Shown one piece after another: positions 14,387 through 23,269 of a stretch of DNA of 64,000 bases. The notes beneath the pieces were generated by a model. The model was not told the origin of the DNA. It was given only the letters and a program-made list of their open reading frames with translations, and ran no database searches. Location: the NCBI RefSeq assembly GCF_934294775.1, contig NZ_CAKRAH010000001.1, forward strand, positions 62,001 through 126,000, given 5' to 3'. The position numbers and the translations under genes are program-made. Positions within the stretch are counted from its first letter, which is position 1. Each line of letters begins with the position of its first letter. This DNA is from an uncultured Dorea sp. (GTDB lineage: Bacteria > Bacillota > Clostridia > Lachnospirales > Lachnospiraceae).

Positions 14387-14736
14387 GTTGCACGCAGTTT
14401 ATTAGAGATTATTGGATGCCCCGTGCAATTCGTAGCGGGGTTCCAATGTCGGAGTTTTACAATTTAACTCCAACGATTATTAATGTATATGTAAAAGAAT
14501 ATGAACGTAAAGCACAAGAAGAATGCGACTTAATTAGATACAGCGCATGGCTTCAAGGAGCTTATGTGCGAGATGCGATTGTTTCTGCATTTTCTGAAAA
14601 AGTTTCTTATCCAGAAAATCCGTTAATGAAAAAGAAAACAGATGAACCGGAAGTGGTTGACAATGAGGAATATGTTGGAGAAGCGCAATTCTTGCAGTTC
14701 ATAAATGCGCTAAACAAGAAATTTGATGAAAAATAA
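14284..14736 (+). CDS. gpT-like extension, made as a gpGT fusion
   Basis: The -1 frame after the slip at 14278-14284 adds 150 residues, giving a fusion of about 239 residues. The frame is open without a stop and starts inside the gpG tail. The conserved part contains GVPMSEFYNLTP and a helical region AQEECDLIRYSAWLQG, then an acidic linker. There is an ATG at 14416, but no ribosome site fits it well, so the fusion is the likely product. In other phages the T part recruits tail tube subunits. Confidence 0.75.
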   Translation, partial: PKDGWNADESGRERTGEESEIQPEEDNGNGIRIVSCTQFIRDYWMPRAIRSGVPMSEFYNLTPTIINVYVKEYERKAQEECDLIRYSAWLQGAYVRDAIVSAFSEKVSYPENPLMKKKTDEPEVVDNEEYVGEAQFLQFINALNKKFDEK

Positions 14737-14752
14737 AGGTAGGTGAGAGAAG

Positions 14753-17700
14753 ATGCCAGATGAAATTGATAGACTTGAGATAGCTGTTGAGACGCAAGCT
14801 AACAAAGCTAATCGTGCATTAGGGACGATGGAGAGGAAAACCACAAGAATAGCAGATAATTTAGAGCGTCTTCTCACCTTGTCTGCCGGACTTGGAAATA
14901 TTGGCAATGTGAATGTAAAGGGACTCGATGCATTTAAGGCAGAATTAGACTCTATTTTCAAGAAGAAAAAAGAGGTTGGTAAGGACGAGATACGTATTCG
15001 TACTAACCGAAAGGATTTAAAATACCCGGCACAGTCATTACTAGAGCTTCAAAAAAGATTTAAAGACGCCAGACTTGAAGTTGATTTTTCTTCCAAAGGG
15101 TCTAAGGAATTACAGAAAGAGCTTTCAAAGAATCAACGCGCCTATGAACGCATGAAACAGAGTATATCCGATAAAATAACACTTTCATGGACGGATGAAA
15201 TTGGCGGAAAAGACTGGTACAAGTCTGTCATGCAGATGAAACAGTATGAAAATGCTGTAAATGATATCATAGCAGCTCTCGATAAGCTGAAATCGAGAAA
15301 AGAGATCCCTAGTTTCGGAATTGAAAAAGGAGAGAATCCAATTACATCTGATCTTCAGAATCCGCCCAAAAACATATCTTCAGATGCTATGAATTATGAT
15401 GCCGGAGCAATGAAAGCGGTATTTGGAGATGGTGCAGAGAATATTAAAAACTTCAATGACCTTATTGAAAAGTCTTCTGAAAACACTAAATCATTGAATA
15501 ATGAGCTGAAAAAGACATCTATTCCCGAAGAATCCATCGACACTGTAAAACAACTAGGGTATAGCCTTGTTGATACAGCAGATAAAATGAATAGCGTATC
15601 AAAGCAGTCAGCTTTTCACAAGTTTCCGCAAATGATAAAAGACTCTTTTGAGTTGAATGAAGACGGACAACTTCCAGCACTTAATAAATTTTCTGATATT
15701 TTCAGAAATACCATCGGCAGTATGCCTATGAAAGTAATGGACTTCATGAAGTTGGATGAAAGTGGCTCGCTTAAAGGCATTTTTTCTTTGAAAGAGAAAA
15801 TTAGGAATGCAAGTAATACTAAAATGACAGCGCCTGATACATCTGCTGTTGACGAACAAATCAGTAAAATTAAAAGAGAAATTACGCGATTGAGAGAAAC
15901 CATGCAGAATCAAATTCACTTAGGAAAATTTGATTCTGCGGAAGACACGTATCAAGATATTTTGATGGCAACCAAAGCATTAAAACAATATGAGGGAATC
16001 AAAAATCAGGCATTTCAAAGTACGGAAAAAGTAAGCGCATTCAAACGCGCTCTTGCTGGAATAAAAGGGTCTGCGAAATCAATTAATTCTGTAAAAAAAT
16101 CATTTAATGATGTATCAAAAGCTGTTCAGGATGCAAAAAGCATGGCAAACAAGGCTATACATCCGCTCAGAACATTAAGAGAGCTAATGTCTGGGACAAG
16201 CAACCAGGCAAGCAAGGGGATGTCATGGGGGAAAATGATTGGTTCATCCCTTATGTTCTCGACCATTTTCGGAGCTATTAGTCAGATAAAAGAAGCGATT
16301 AAAGCTGGTTCTGATAATCTAGTGCAGTATAGTTCTGCGTATAACAAGAGTATTTCTGGTATGGTTACATCTTTGCTGTATCTTAAAAATGCGTGGGCAG
16401 CTGCTTTTGCTCCTATCATCAATGTAGTTGCACCGTACATATCAAAATTTATTGATATGATTGCCGGAGCATTAAATGCTGTAGGGCAATTTACGGCTGC
16501 ATTAACTGGAAAAGGGCATGTCGTACAAGCTAAGAAAGCTTGGTATGATTACGGAAAAAGCTTAGAGTCAACTGGAAACAGTGCTTCAAATACCAGCAAG
16601 AAGTTAAAAGATGCTAAAAAAGCAGCGAAAGATCTTGAAAATTATACTCTTGGCATAGATGAACTTCATGTTATTCAGCCAAACAAGGATGATAGCAGTT
16701 CTACTGATCCGAACTCTGGATCTGGAAAATATACTGGTCCATCTCCGTCAGAAATGTTCGAAACCGTAGAAGTACCGAATTCTATGAATAAGCTGTCGGA
16801 TATGTTCAAAGAGGCAATTAAAAACTCCGACTTCACTGATATAGGTCGTGTGATTAGCGACAAGCTGGCAAATGCGCTTGAGGGAATCAAGTGGAATAAC
16901 ATATATCAACATGCAGATAATTTTGGAAAAGACTTGGCAACATTCCTTAATGGATTGATTACGCCACGTCTTTTTTATGATTTAGGAGCAACGATTGCCG
17001 GAGCAATCAATACTGCGCTTCATGCTGCAAATTCATTTGCAATAAACTTTGATTGGTCTAATTTTGGTTCATCTATAGCAAGTAGCATTCAAGGGTTCTT
17101 TGAGAACTGGGATGCCGGATTAACTGGTGAAACATTCAGTAATTTTTTCTCTGGAATTTTCGATGCAATGACCGGATTTTTGAATACTCTTGATAAAACT
17201 AATACTTTTGAAACAATAGGTCAAAAACTTGTTGATTTTCTTTGCGGTGTTAAATGGGGAAAAATGGCATGGAGTCTCCTTAATTTTTTCGGAGCACTTA
17301 GCAAAGCTCTTGTTAAATTTCCGGTAGACTTTGCCAAAGGAGTTGCACAGGAAATCCTTAACAAAATATTTGGAGAAGATAAAGTAAAATTACCGAAAGT
17401 AAAATGGTTTGATGACTTAATCGGATGGATTAACGAATGCTCTTTTAAACAGATACCTCTTTTTAAATACATCTTCGATTTAGGAGATATGACTGATTTG
17501 TTTAAGGGAATCAAGGATGCGATTGATAGAGCAAGAGAGAAAATGAAAGATGGCGGTGGCGATATAGTCAAAGGTCTTGGAGAGGGAATTTCTTATGCTT
17601 TTGGTTCAGCCGTAGAATGGGTATCCGAGCATTTTCCAATAGTCAAAGCATTTAAAACTATATTGGGAATTCATTCACCATCCAAAGTATTCAAGGAATT

Positions 17701-19462
17701 AGGTGGATACATCATGGATGGATTATCAAATGGAATTACCGCAAAATTCCAACCAATCATAAATTCCTTTGGCGATTTAAAAGAATCAATTACTGATAAG
17801 TTTTCTGATGTGAAAGATTCTTTTGGAACAAAATTCAAAAACGCAAGAGATGCTGTGGAAGATAAATTTTCTGATGTCGGAGATTGGTTTGCTAATCGAA
17901 AAAACGACATTAAAAATGCACACAATGATATTGATTCTAGTCTTGGAAGTAAGTACAAATCAGCCAGAACGTACGTAAATAATGCTTTCTCAGATGTGGG
18001 AAAATGGTTTGGAGATAAGAAAACAGCCGTACAAAATGCACAGGATAGTATTTCAGCATGGTTTGACAGTAAATATAAGAAAGCTCGCAGCAATGCAAAT
18101 TCTTCTTTTGAGAACATCGGGAAATGGTTTGGTAATAAAAAGCTAGATATCCAGAGTAACATGAGTTCTATATCTGATTGGTTCAGAGGTACATTCCGGT
18201 CTGCATATAACGGTGTGACAGAGACTTTTTCGAGAATCGGTGACTTCTTTAGTGGAATTGGAAGAGAAATTAAAAAACCTATTATCAGTGCCATGAAAGC
18301 AATCCTCAAAGGTGTCAACTGGGTATACGAAAGGCTCGGTGGCGGTGCTAATCATTTTGATGTAGCTCAGTTAGACAAATATGCAAATGGTACGAATGGC
18401 GTTGTTCACGATACTATCGGTATCGTGAACGATCAAGCCGGTAGCACATATCGTGAAATGGTACAGTTCCCGAATGGGAAGACAATTATCCCAAAAGGGC
18501 GTAACGTCATGTTACCAATGCCAAAAGGCACGAAAGTTCTTCCGGCAGATCAGACAGCTTCGTTGATGAATATGCCACACTTCAAAAAAGGAATCGGTGA
18601 TTTCTTTGGTGGCGCATGGTCGAAGTTCCAAGAGTTTACAGATAATATTGCTGATTACGTCAGCAATCCGAAAAAGCTCATTCAAATAGCTTATGACCAG
18701 TTCACAGATTTCACGGATTACGTTGAACCTGGATTATCAATGGCAAAAAATGCTGTTGCTGGAACGGTTGATACGGCAGTGAACTTCATTAAGGAAAAGC
18801 TCTCGAAAATTGGAAGTTCTGTCAATTACACTCCGTCAGCGGGAGTTGAGCAATGGAGAGCATTGGCTAAACAAGCTCTTGAAATGACCGGACAGTTTAC
18901 AGAATCTAATTTGAATCGGTTATTGATGCAAATGAGAACAGAGTCTGGTGGAAATCCAAGAGCGATTAATAACTGGGATATCAACGCCAAGAACGGTGTC
19001 CCGTCAAAAGGACTTATGCAAGTAATTGACCCTACTTTTAGGGCATATGCGCAAGCTCCATACAACAAGGATATCTATGATCCAATGTCGAACATCTTAG
19101 CAGCTATACGCTATACGCTGTCGAGATATGGAAGTCTTGAAAGAGGATGGAAAGGACATGGATATGCGGACGGTGGATTCCCGAAAGTCGGCGAAATGTT
19201 CTATGCAAATGAAAGCGGTCCTGAGCTTGTCGGGAAAATCGGCAACAGGACAGCTGTAGTAAATAAAACGCAGATCGTTGAATCTGTAAGTTCTGGTGTT
19301 GAAAGAGCAAATGATGAAACCAACGCATTATTAAGAACAGTAATTGAGTATCAAAAATTACTTCTGAAAAAAGAAACAAATGTAAATATTGACGGTAAAA
19401 GAGCTGATAAGCAGATATCAAAAGCACGTAGGAATACGGGCTTTTCTTTTTCGCCAACGTAG
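14753..19462 (+). CDS. Tape measure protein with lytic transglycosylase domain
   Basis: A 1569-residue protein that sets tail length. The N-terminal third is coiled coil. A hydrophobic centre follows (about 490-590, with SSLMFSTIFGAI and AAAFAPIINVVAPYISKFI). Residues about 1035-1150 hold three ~40-residue repeats with the motif F(S/E)(D/N)(V/I)GxWF. Near the C-terminus (about 1365-1460) is an SLT-type transglycosylase domain: MRTESGGNPRAINNWD with catalytic Glu, GLMQVIDPTF, and AAIRYTLSRYG. That domain would cut cell wall at entry. Strong GGTGAG ribosome site. Confidence 0.92.
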   Translation: MPDEIDRLEIAVETQANKANRALGTMERKTTRIADNLERLLTLSAGLGNIGNVNVKGLDAFKAELDSIFKKKKEVGKDEIRIRTNRKDLKYPAQSLLELQKRFKDARLEVDFSSKGSKELQKELSKNQRAYERMKQSISDKITLSWTDEIGGKDWYKSVMQMKQYENAVNDIIAALDKLKSRKEIPSFGIEKGENPITSDLQNPPKNISSDAMNYDAGAMKAVFGDGAENIKNFNDLIEKSSENTKSLNNELKKTSIPEESIDTVKQLGYSLVDTADKMNSVSKQSAFHKFPQMIKDSFELNEDGQLPALNKFSDIFRNTIGSMPMKVMDFMKLDESGSLKGIFSLKEKIRNASNTKMTAPDTSAVDEQISKIKREITRLRETMQNQIHLGKFDSAEDTYQDILMATKALKQYEGIKNQAFQSTEKVSAFKRALAGIKGSAKSINSVKKSFNDVSKAVQDAKSMANKAIHPLRTLRELMSGTSNQASKGMSWGKMIGSSLMFSTIFGAISQIKEAIKAGSDNLVQYSSAYNKSISGMVTSLLYLKNAWAAAFAPIINVVAPYISKFIDMIAGALNAVGQFTAALTGKGHVVQAKKAWYDYGKSLESTGNSASNTSKKLKDAKKAAKDLENYTLGIDELHVIQPNKDDSSSTDPNSGSGKYTGPSPSEMFETVEVPNSMNKLSDMFKEAIKNSDFTDIGRVISDKLANALEGIKWNNIYQHADNFGKDLATFLNGLITPRLFYDLGATIAGAINTALHAANSFAINFDWSNFGSSIASSIQGFFENWDAGLTGETFSNFFSGIFDAMTGFLNTLDKTNTFETIGQKLVDFLCGVKWGKMAWSLLNFFGALSKALVKFPVDFAKGVAQEILNKIFGEDKVKLPKVKWFDDLIGWINECSFKQIPLFKYIFDLGDMTDLFKGIKDAIDRAREKMKDGGGDIVKGLGEGISYAFGSAVEWVSEHFPIVKAFKTILGIHSPSKVFKELGGYIMDGLSNGITAKFQPIINSFGDLKESITDKFSDVKDSFGTKFKNARDAVEDKFSDVGDWFANRKNDIKNAHNDIDSSLGSKYKSARTYVNNAFSDVGKWFGDKKTAVQNAQDSISAWFDSKYKKARSNANSSFENIGKWFGNKKLDIQSNMSSISDWFRGTFRSAYNGVTETFSRIGDFFSGIGREIKKPIISAMKAILKGVNWVYERLGGGANHFDVAQLDKYANGTNGVVHDTIGIVNDQAGSTYREMVQFPNGKTIIPKGRNVMLPMPKGTKVLPADQTASLMNMPHFKKGIGDFFGGAWSKFQEFTDNIADYVSNPKKLIQIAYDQFTDFTDYVEPGLSMAKNAVAGTVDTAVNFIKEKLSKIGSSVNYTPSAGVEQWRALAKQALEMTGQFTESNLNRLLMQMRTESGGNPRAINNWDINAKNGVPSKGLMQVIDPTFRAYAQAPYNKDIYDPMSNILAAIRYTLSRYGSLERGWKGHGYADGGFPKVGEMFYANESGPELVGKIGNRTAVVNKTQIVESVSSGVERANDETNALLRTVIEYQKLLLKKETNVNIDGKRADKQISKARRNTGFSFSPT

Positions 19463-19474
19463 GAGGTGTAGGAA

Positions 19475-19864
19475 ATGGCAGCAAGGCATATATCTGATTT
19501 CATAATGGTAAATGGCAAGCCGTTTCCGGCACCGAAACGCTACCCAAATATGGTAGTAACTACGGCGGTAAATGCTGCCAGAAATGCCAATAACAAGATT
19601 GTCGGCCAGAAAATCGGAAGAGACAACTATAAAATTGATAACTTGGAATGGCCGTATCTGGATGCCGAAACATGGTCAAGCATGTTGAAAGAATTCAAGA
19701 AGTTCTTTGTAACAGTCAGATTTTGGGATATGGTTGAAAACACCTGGATTACATTAACGATGTATCCGGGTGATAGAACGGCAGATGTATTTAAGTACGA
19801 CAGCACTGGAAGACCAGTTTCTTATATTAATTGTAAGGTCAATATTATTGATGCGGGGTGGTAA
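19475..19864 (+). CDS. Distal tail protein, DUF6711-like
   Basis: A 129-residue protein placed just after the tape measure gene, where the distal tail hub is encoded. FIMVNGKPFPAPKRYPN at the start, KIDNLEWPYLDAETWSSML in the middle, and RPVSYINCKVNIIDAGW at the end fit the DUF6711 tail family. It would form the hub joining tail tube and tip. AGGAGG before the ATG. Confidence 0.75.
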   Translation: MAARHISDFIMVNGKPFPAPKRYPNMVVTTAVNAARNANNKIVGQKIGRDNYKIDNLEWPYLDAETWSSMLKEFKKFFVTVRFWDMVENTWITLTMYPGDRTADVFKYDSTGRPVSYINCKVNIIDAGW

Positions 19865-19867
19865 TTA

Positions 19868-22096
19868 ATGTATCAGACATCAAAAGAATATAAAGATTCC
19901 ATGAATAGACCAGTTCGTAATCGTTCTTACATAAAGATACAGCTTGGCATGATTAATCAGGATGCGCAAAGAACAGCTTCACTTGATGATGCTGATAAGT
20001 ATAGCAGCTATTCGGACCCAGATTCCATTTTCGGTCAACATAATGTAAAGCGGTATGCTACTTACGAGGAGAGCTTCTGGAAAGCAAACGGGGAGCTTTA
20101 TTTCATGCCAAGAACATATGGCGACTATAAAAAAGACGGAATTATATCATCAGAGTTGTTTTCTGATAAATTCAGAATCAAGTTTACTTTTGGATGTGGA
20201 AAACAATCAATCAAAGGATTGACTATTAAGTTTGGTATTAATTTTCCAAAAAGATTTTCTGTCAGAACGGACAGTGGTGTGGAAAATGATTATGAAAATG
20301 ATTCCGAACTATTTACGTGTGAAGACGTATTTCAAAATACAGAATCGTTGGAGTTAATCATAACCGAAATGAATGTGAAAAACACACGAGTGCGAATTGA
20401 TTACATACTACTTGGATTAGGACTTGAATACGACAATGAATGGATTTCCAGTACAGCCAGTATAACGAGTATTTCTGCAATCAACGAGGACTTACCAGAG
20501 TCTGAATTTGATGCAACGCTATATAATAAAGATCATGTATTTAATGTAGATAATCCGTCATCTGATATAAACTTTTTGGAAAGTGGACAACAATTGAACG
20601 TTGTGTATGGATATGAGCTTGATGATGGAAGCATTGAATGGATGCAGTTACATTCTTTGTACGTTTCAGAATGGAGTGCAGACGATGAACTCGCAACAAT
20701 TAAAGCAGTTGATATATTAAAGTATCTTGATGATAAGTACTATAAGGGAATGTATTATCAAGATGGTATTCCCTTATATGAGTTGGCAGTGTTAGTATTT
20801 GAAGATTGCGGAATATCGGAGGATGGATATTTTATTGATGATTGCTTGAAAAAGGTCATTGTATACAATCCACTTCCTAATGTTACACACAAAGAAGCAT
20901 TGCAGATCATAGCAAATGCTGGACGATGTATTCTGGACTATGATAGAAACGGGAAAATACGTCTTAGAGCTGCTTTTACTCCAAATTGTGATACATCATC
21001 TAATGGAGATACGTATTATTCAGATACACCATCCATTGATTATCCATACAATAAAAATCATTTTGCAACTTATGAACATAATTTTTGGAAAGCTGATGGG
21101 GGAATGGTATTCGTTCCGGTTAATCGCAGACAAGATACAGGATATGTAAGCTCAATGATTTCCGATGAAAATGGTAAGTTTTCAAAGAGCCCTATGCTTA
21201 CAAGAACTCTCGAAGCAAAATACAAAGCGTATGGAATAATGTTTCATTTTTCTGGTAGTCTTCCAAAGAAATTTATAATAAGAACGTACGCTGATGGCGA
21301 ATTGAATGACACAATCACAATTGATTCTGGAATTGAAGAAGAGTTCAATTTTCAATATGAATTCAATGAATATGACAAAATGGAAGTCGAATTTATTGAA
21401 ACAGAACCAAATAGCAGAATTCATGTAGATTATATGTCATTAGGATCTGAAACAAGCTATTCAGTTGGATATGATGATTTGTATTCAACGCCTACAGGTT
21501 CGCAATTAGAAAAAATAAGAACGCTAAAGATTGCAAGGTATTTGTATACAAAGTCGAATACTAAAGAAGATTTGCTTTCAGAAAAATTAAATTATAGCGG
21601 TGGCAATCAAACGTATTACTTAAATGATCCATGTTGTGATTATAGCGTAAATGTTGCAGAAGCTAAAAGCGGGCAATCAGCCAAGATAGTAGCATCGGGA
21701 TCTTATTATGTAGAGGTTGCGTTTGATGGTGTAGAAGATGGAGAAGAGGTAAATGTAACCGTTAGCGGATACAAATACAACGTTTCAACAGCGTATTGTA
21801 CGAAAGAAGTATGCAATAAGGGAGTTCAAAAAGAATGGGCAAATCCATTATTATCTGATGAATCTCATTGTAATCAGGTAGCTAGATGGTTGGCTGATTA
21901 TTTTTCGTCTTGTGTGGAATATGAATTGGATTATCGGGGAGAACCGGCTCTTGATTGTGGAGATGTTATTTCACAGGAAAGTATGTATGAGTCAAAATTA
22001 AAAACTATTGTTGAAGAAACACAGATTAATTTTGATACAGGTGTACTTAGCGGTGGACTTAGAACTAGGAGGAAAGACTATGTGGCAGAAGCCTAA
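19868..22096 (+). CDS. Tail tip protein with a duplicated inserted domain
   Basis: A 742-residue tail tip (Tal/gp18-like) protein. Two related ~145-residue modules are visible: about residues 48-190 (YATYEESFWKANGE... RVRIDYILLGLG) and 390-535 (FATYEHNFWKADGG... RIHVDYMSLGS). They are beta-rich and look like glycan-binding or decoration domains inserted into the hub core. The hub parts include TSITSISAINEDLPESEFDATLYN, the LNVVYGYEL strand and a C-terminal segment ending FDTGVLSGGLRTRR. It begins four bases after the distal tail gene. Confidence 0.78.
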   Translation: MYQTSKEYKDSMNRPVRNRSYIKIQLGMINQDAQRTASLDDADKYSSYSDPDSIFGQHNVKRYATYEESFWKANGELYFMPRTYGDYKKDGIISSELFSDKFRIKFTFGCGKQSIKGLTIKFGINFPKRFSVRTDSGVENDYENDSELFTCEDVFQNTESLELIITEMNVKNTRVRIDYILLGLGLEYDNEWISSTASITSISAINEDLPESEFDATLYNKDHVFNVDNPSSDINFLESGQQLNVVYGYELDDGSIEWMQLHSLYVSEWSADDELATIKAVDILKYLDDKYYKGMYYQDGIPLYELAVLVFEDCGISEDGYFIDDCLKKVIVYNPLPNVTHKEALQIIANAGRCILDYDRNGKIRLRAAFTPNCDTSSNGDTYYSDTPSIDYPYNKNHFATYEHNFWKADGGMVFVPVNRRQDTGYVSSMISDENGKFSKSPMLTRTLEAKYKAYGIMFHFSGSLPKKFIIRTYADGELNDTITIDSGIEEEFNFQYEFNEYDKMEVEFIETEPNSRIHVDYMSLGSETSYSVGYDDLYSTPTGSQLEKIRTLKIARYLYTKSNTKEDLLSEKLNYSGGNQTYYLNDPCCDYSVNVAEAKSGQSAKIVASGSYYVEVAFDGVEDGEEVNVTVSGYKYNVSTAYCTKEVCNKGVQKEWANPLLSDESHCNQVARWLADYFSSCVEYELDYRGEPALDCGDVISQESMYESKLKTIVEETQINFDTGVLSGGLRTRRKDYVAEA

Positions 22097-22478
22097 GACC
22101 AATTGGACAATAGATGATTATATTAATGCAGATGACTATAATCGCATTATCGGAAACTTGACCTATATAATTCAAATGGCTAAAAGGCTATATCAACCGA
22201 TTGCTTACGATCAACCAGTTGAAAAAGCGGTAGATCGCTTTCCGTATGCCGATGAATTCAATTATATAGAAGAAATGTTGGATACTCTTGAAAATAGTAC
22301 GTATCCATTTAGCGAGTTCGCACGAGGGTACTGGATAGATAACGGTCCTACTCCTACTTACGATGATATGAATCGGATAGAAAGTGCTTGCTACGCTTTT
22401 TATGATGGCTACAGCAGACAAGAAAAGCAAAATCTATCAATTAGGCTTGGATGCAAGCCATCTACAATAAGGTGTTAA
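22080..22478 (+). CDS. Hypothetical tail-tip-associated protein
   Basis: A 132-residue protein whose ATG (22080) overlaps the end of the tail tip gene, with AGGAGG seven bases upstream. It is acidic and Tyr-rich (KTNWTIDDYINADDYNRI at the start), mainly helical, with no membrane segment. Its place within the tail tip genes implies a structural or assembly role, but the family is not known by me. Confidence 0.65.
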   Translation: MWQKPKTNWTIDDYINADDYNRIIGNLTYIIQMAKRLYQPIAYDQPVEKAVDRFPYADEFNYIEEMLDTLENSTYPFSEFARGYWIDNGPTPTYDDMNRIESACYAFYDGYSRQEKQNLSIRLGCKPSTIRC

Positions 22479-22493
22479 GGAGGAAAAGTCGAT

Positions 22494-23258
22494 ATGGAAT
22501 ATACACCATTATCTACGGATTTCAAAGATGATATATTATCCAAAACAAATAGTCGAAGAAAGTATACACGAATCGTTAATGATGATGATACCTTTTCACT
22601 TCGTGACGAAACTTCATACGATCAAGTAGGAAGTGCGTATGGCGCAAAAGAGATAATAGAAGAAAGACAAGCAATTAATGATATCTACAATAACAGGTAC
22701 ACAACTTTGAGCGATGCGAAAAATGCAACAGGGAAAGGGCATTTTATAGATTCGCTTGTTATTGCTGAACTATATAAGGAAATTTCAAATTTAAGGCAAG
22801 CTTTGAGTTCTCGCTGCATAACCAAATGCGGGACGATTGTTGTCAAAATTCCAACGAATTCAAATAGTGTAAAGGTGTTTTCTGATTCTGATATAAATAA
22901 TATTCTTGGAATTACAGATGCTTCTAATTCCAATACGGCAGTAAGCTTTGCAAACGGAGATGGACAGATGACACTTCATCTGGACGGAGCCACGTACTTG
23001 AATGGTTCTTGGTATGCAACTTTCAATGGCCTTACAACAGAAGAAACCATGTGTCGTGTAAATTACATTATTGCATATGGAGGCACAACTAGTTCTAGTG
23101 GAACCGTAAGTACACAGTCAAAGACGGTAACGCCAACCGTAAGCAAACAAGTGGTGAGACCCGATGATGGATATGATTGCTTATCGGAAGTAATTGTAGA
23201 AGAAATCCCATATAAAGAGACTACGAAATCCGGCGCTACAACGGTACAGATTGGTTAG
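22494..23258 (+). CDS. Tail fibre-like structural protein
   Basis: A 254-residue protein. The N-terminal 100 residues are charged and helical; a central beta-rich domain follows, and the C-terminus has the motif KTVTPTVSKQVVRPDDGYD, a short repeat type often found in Firmicutes tail fibres and baseplate proteins. The next gene has related fibre repeats, so both probably form the tail tip adhesion complex. AAGGAGG before the ATG. Confidence 0.65.
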   Translation: MEYTPLSTDFKDDILSKTNSRRKYTRIVNDDDTFSLRDETSYDQVGSAYGAKEIIEERQAINDIYNNRYTTLSDAKNATGKGHFIDSLVIAELYKEISNLRQALSSRCITKCGTIVVKIPTNSNSVKVFSDSDINNILGITDASNSNTAVSFANGDGQMTLHLDGATYLNGSWYATFNGLTTEETMCRVNYIIAYGGTTSSSGTVSTQSKTVTPTVSKQVVRPDDGYDCLSEVIVEEIPYKETTKSGATTVQIG

Positions 23259-23269
23259 GAGGTGGCACT

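Noticed and set aside
17671..18318. 215-codon minus-strand frame inside the tape measure gene
   Set aside because: A shadow of a long, clearly coding + strand gene; no independent signals.
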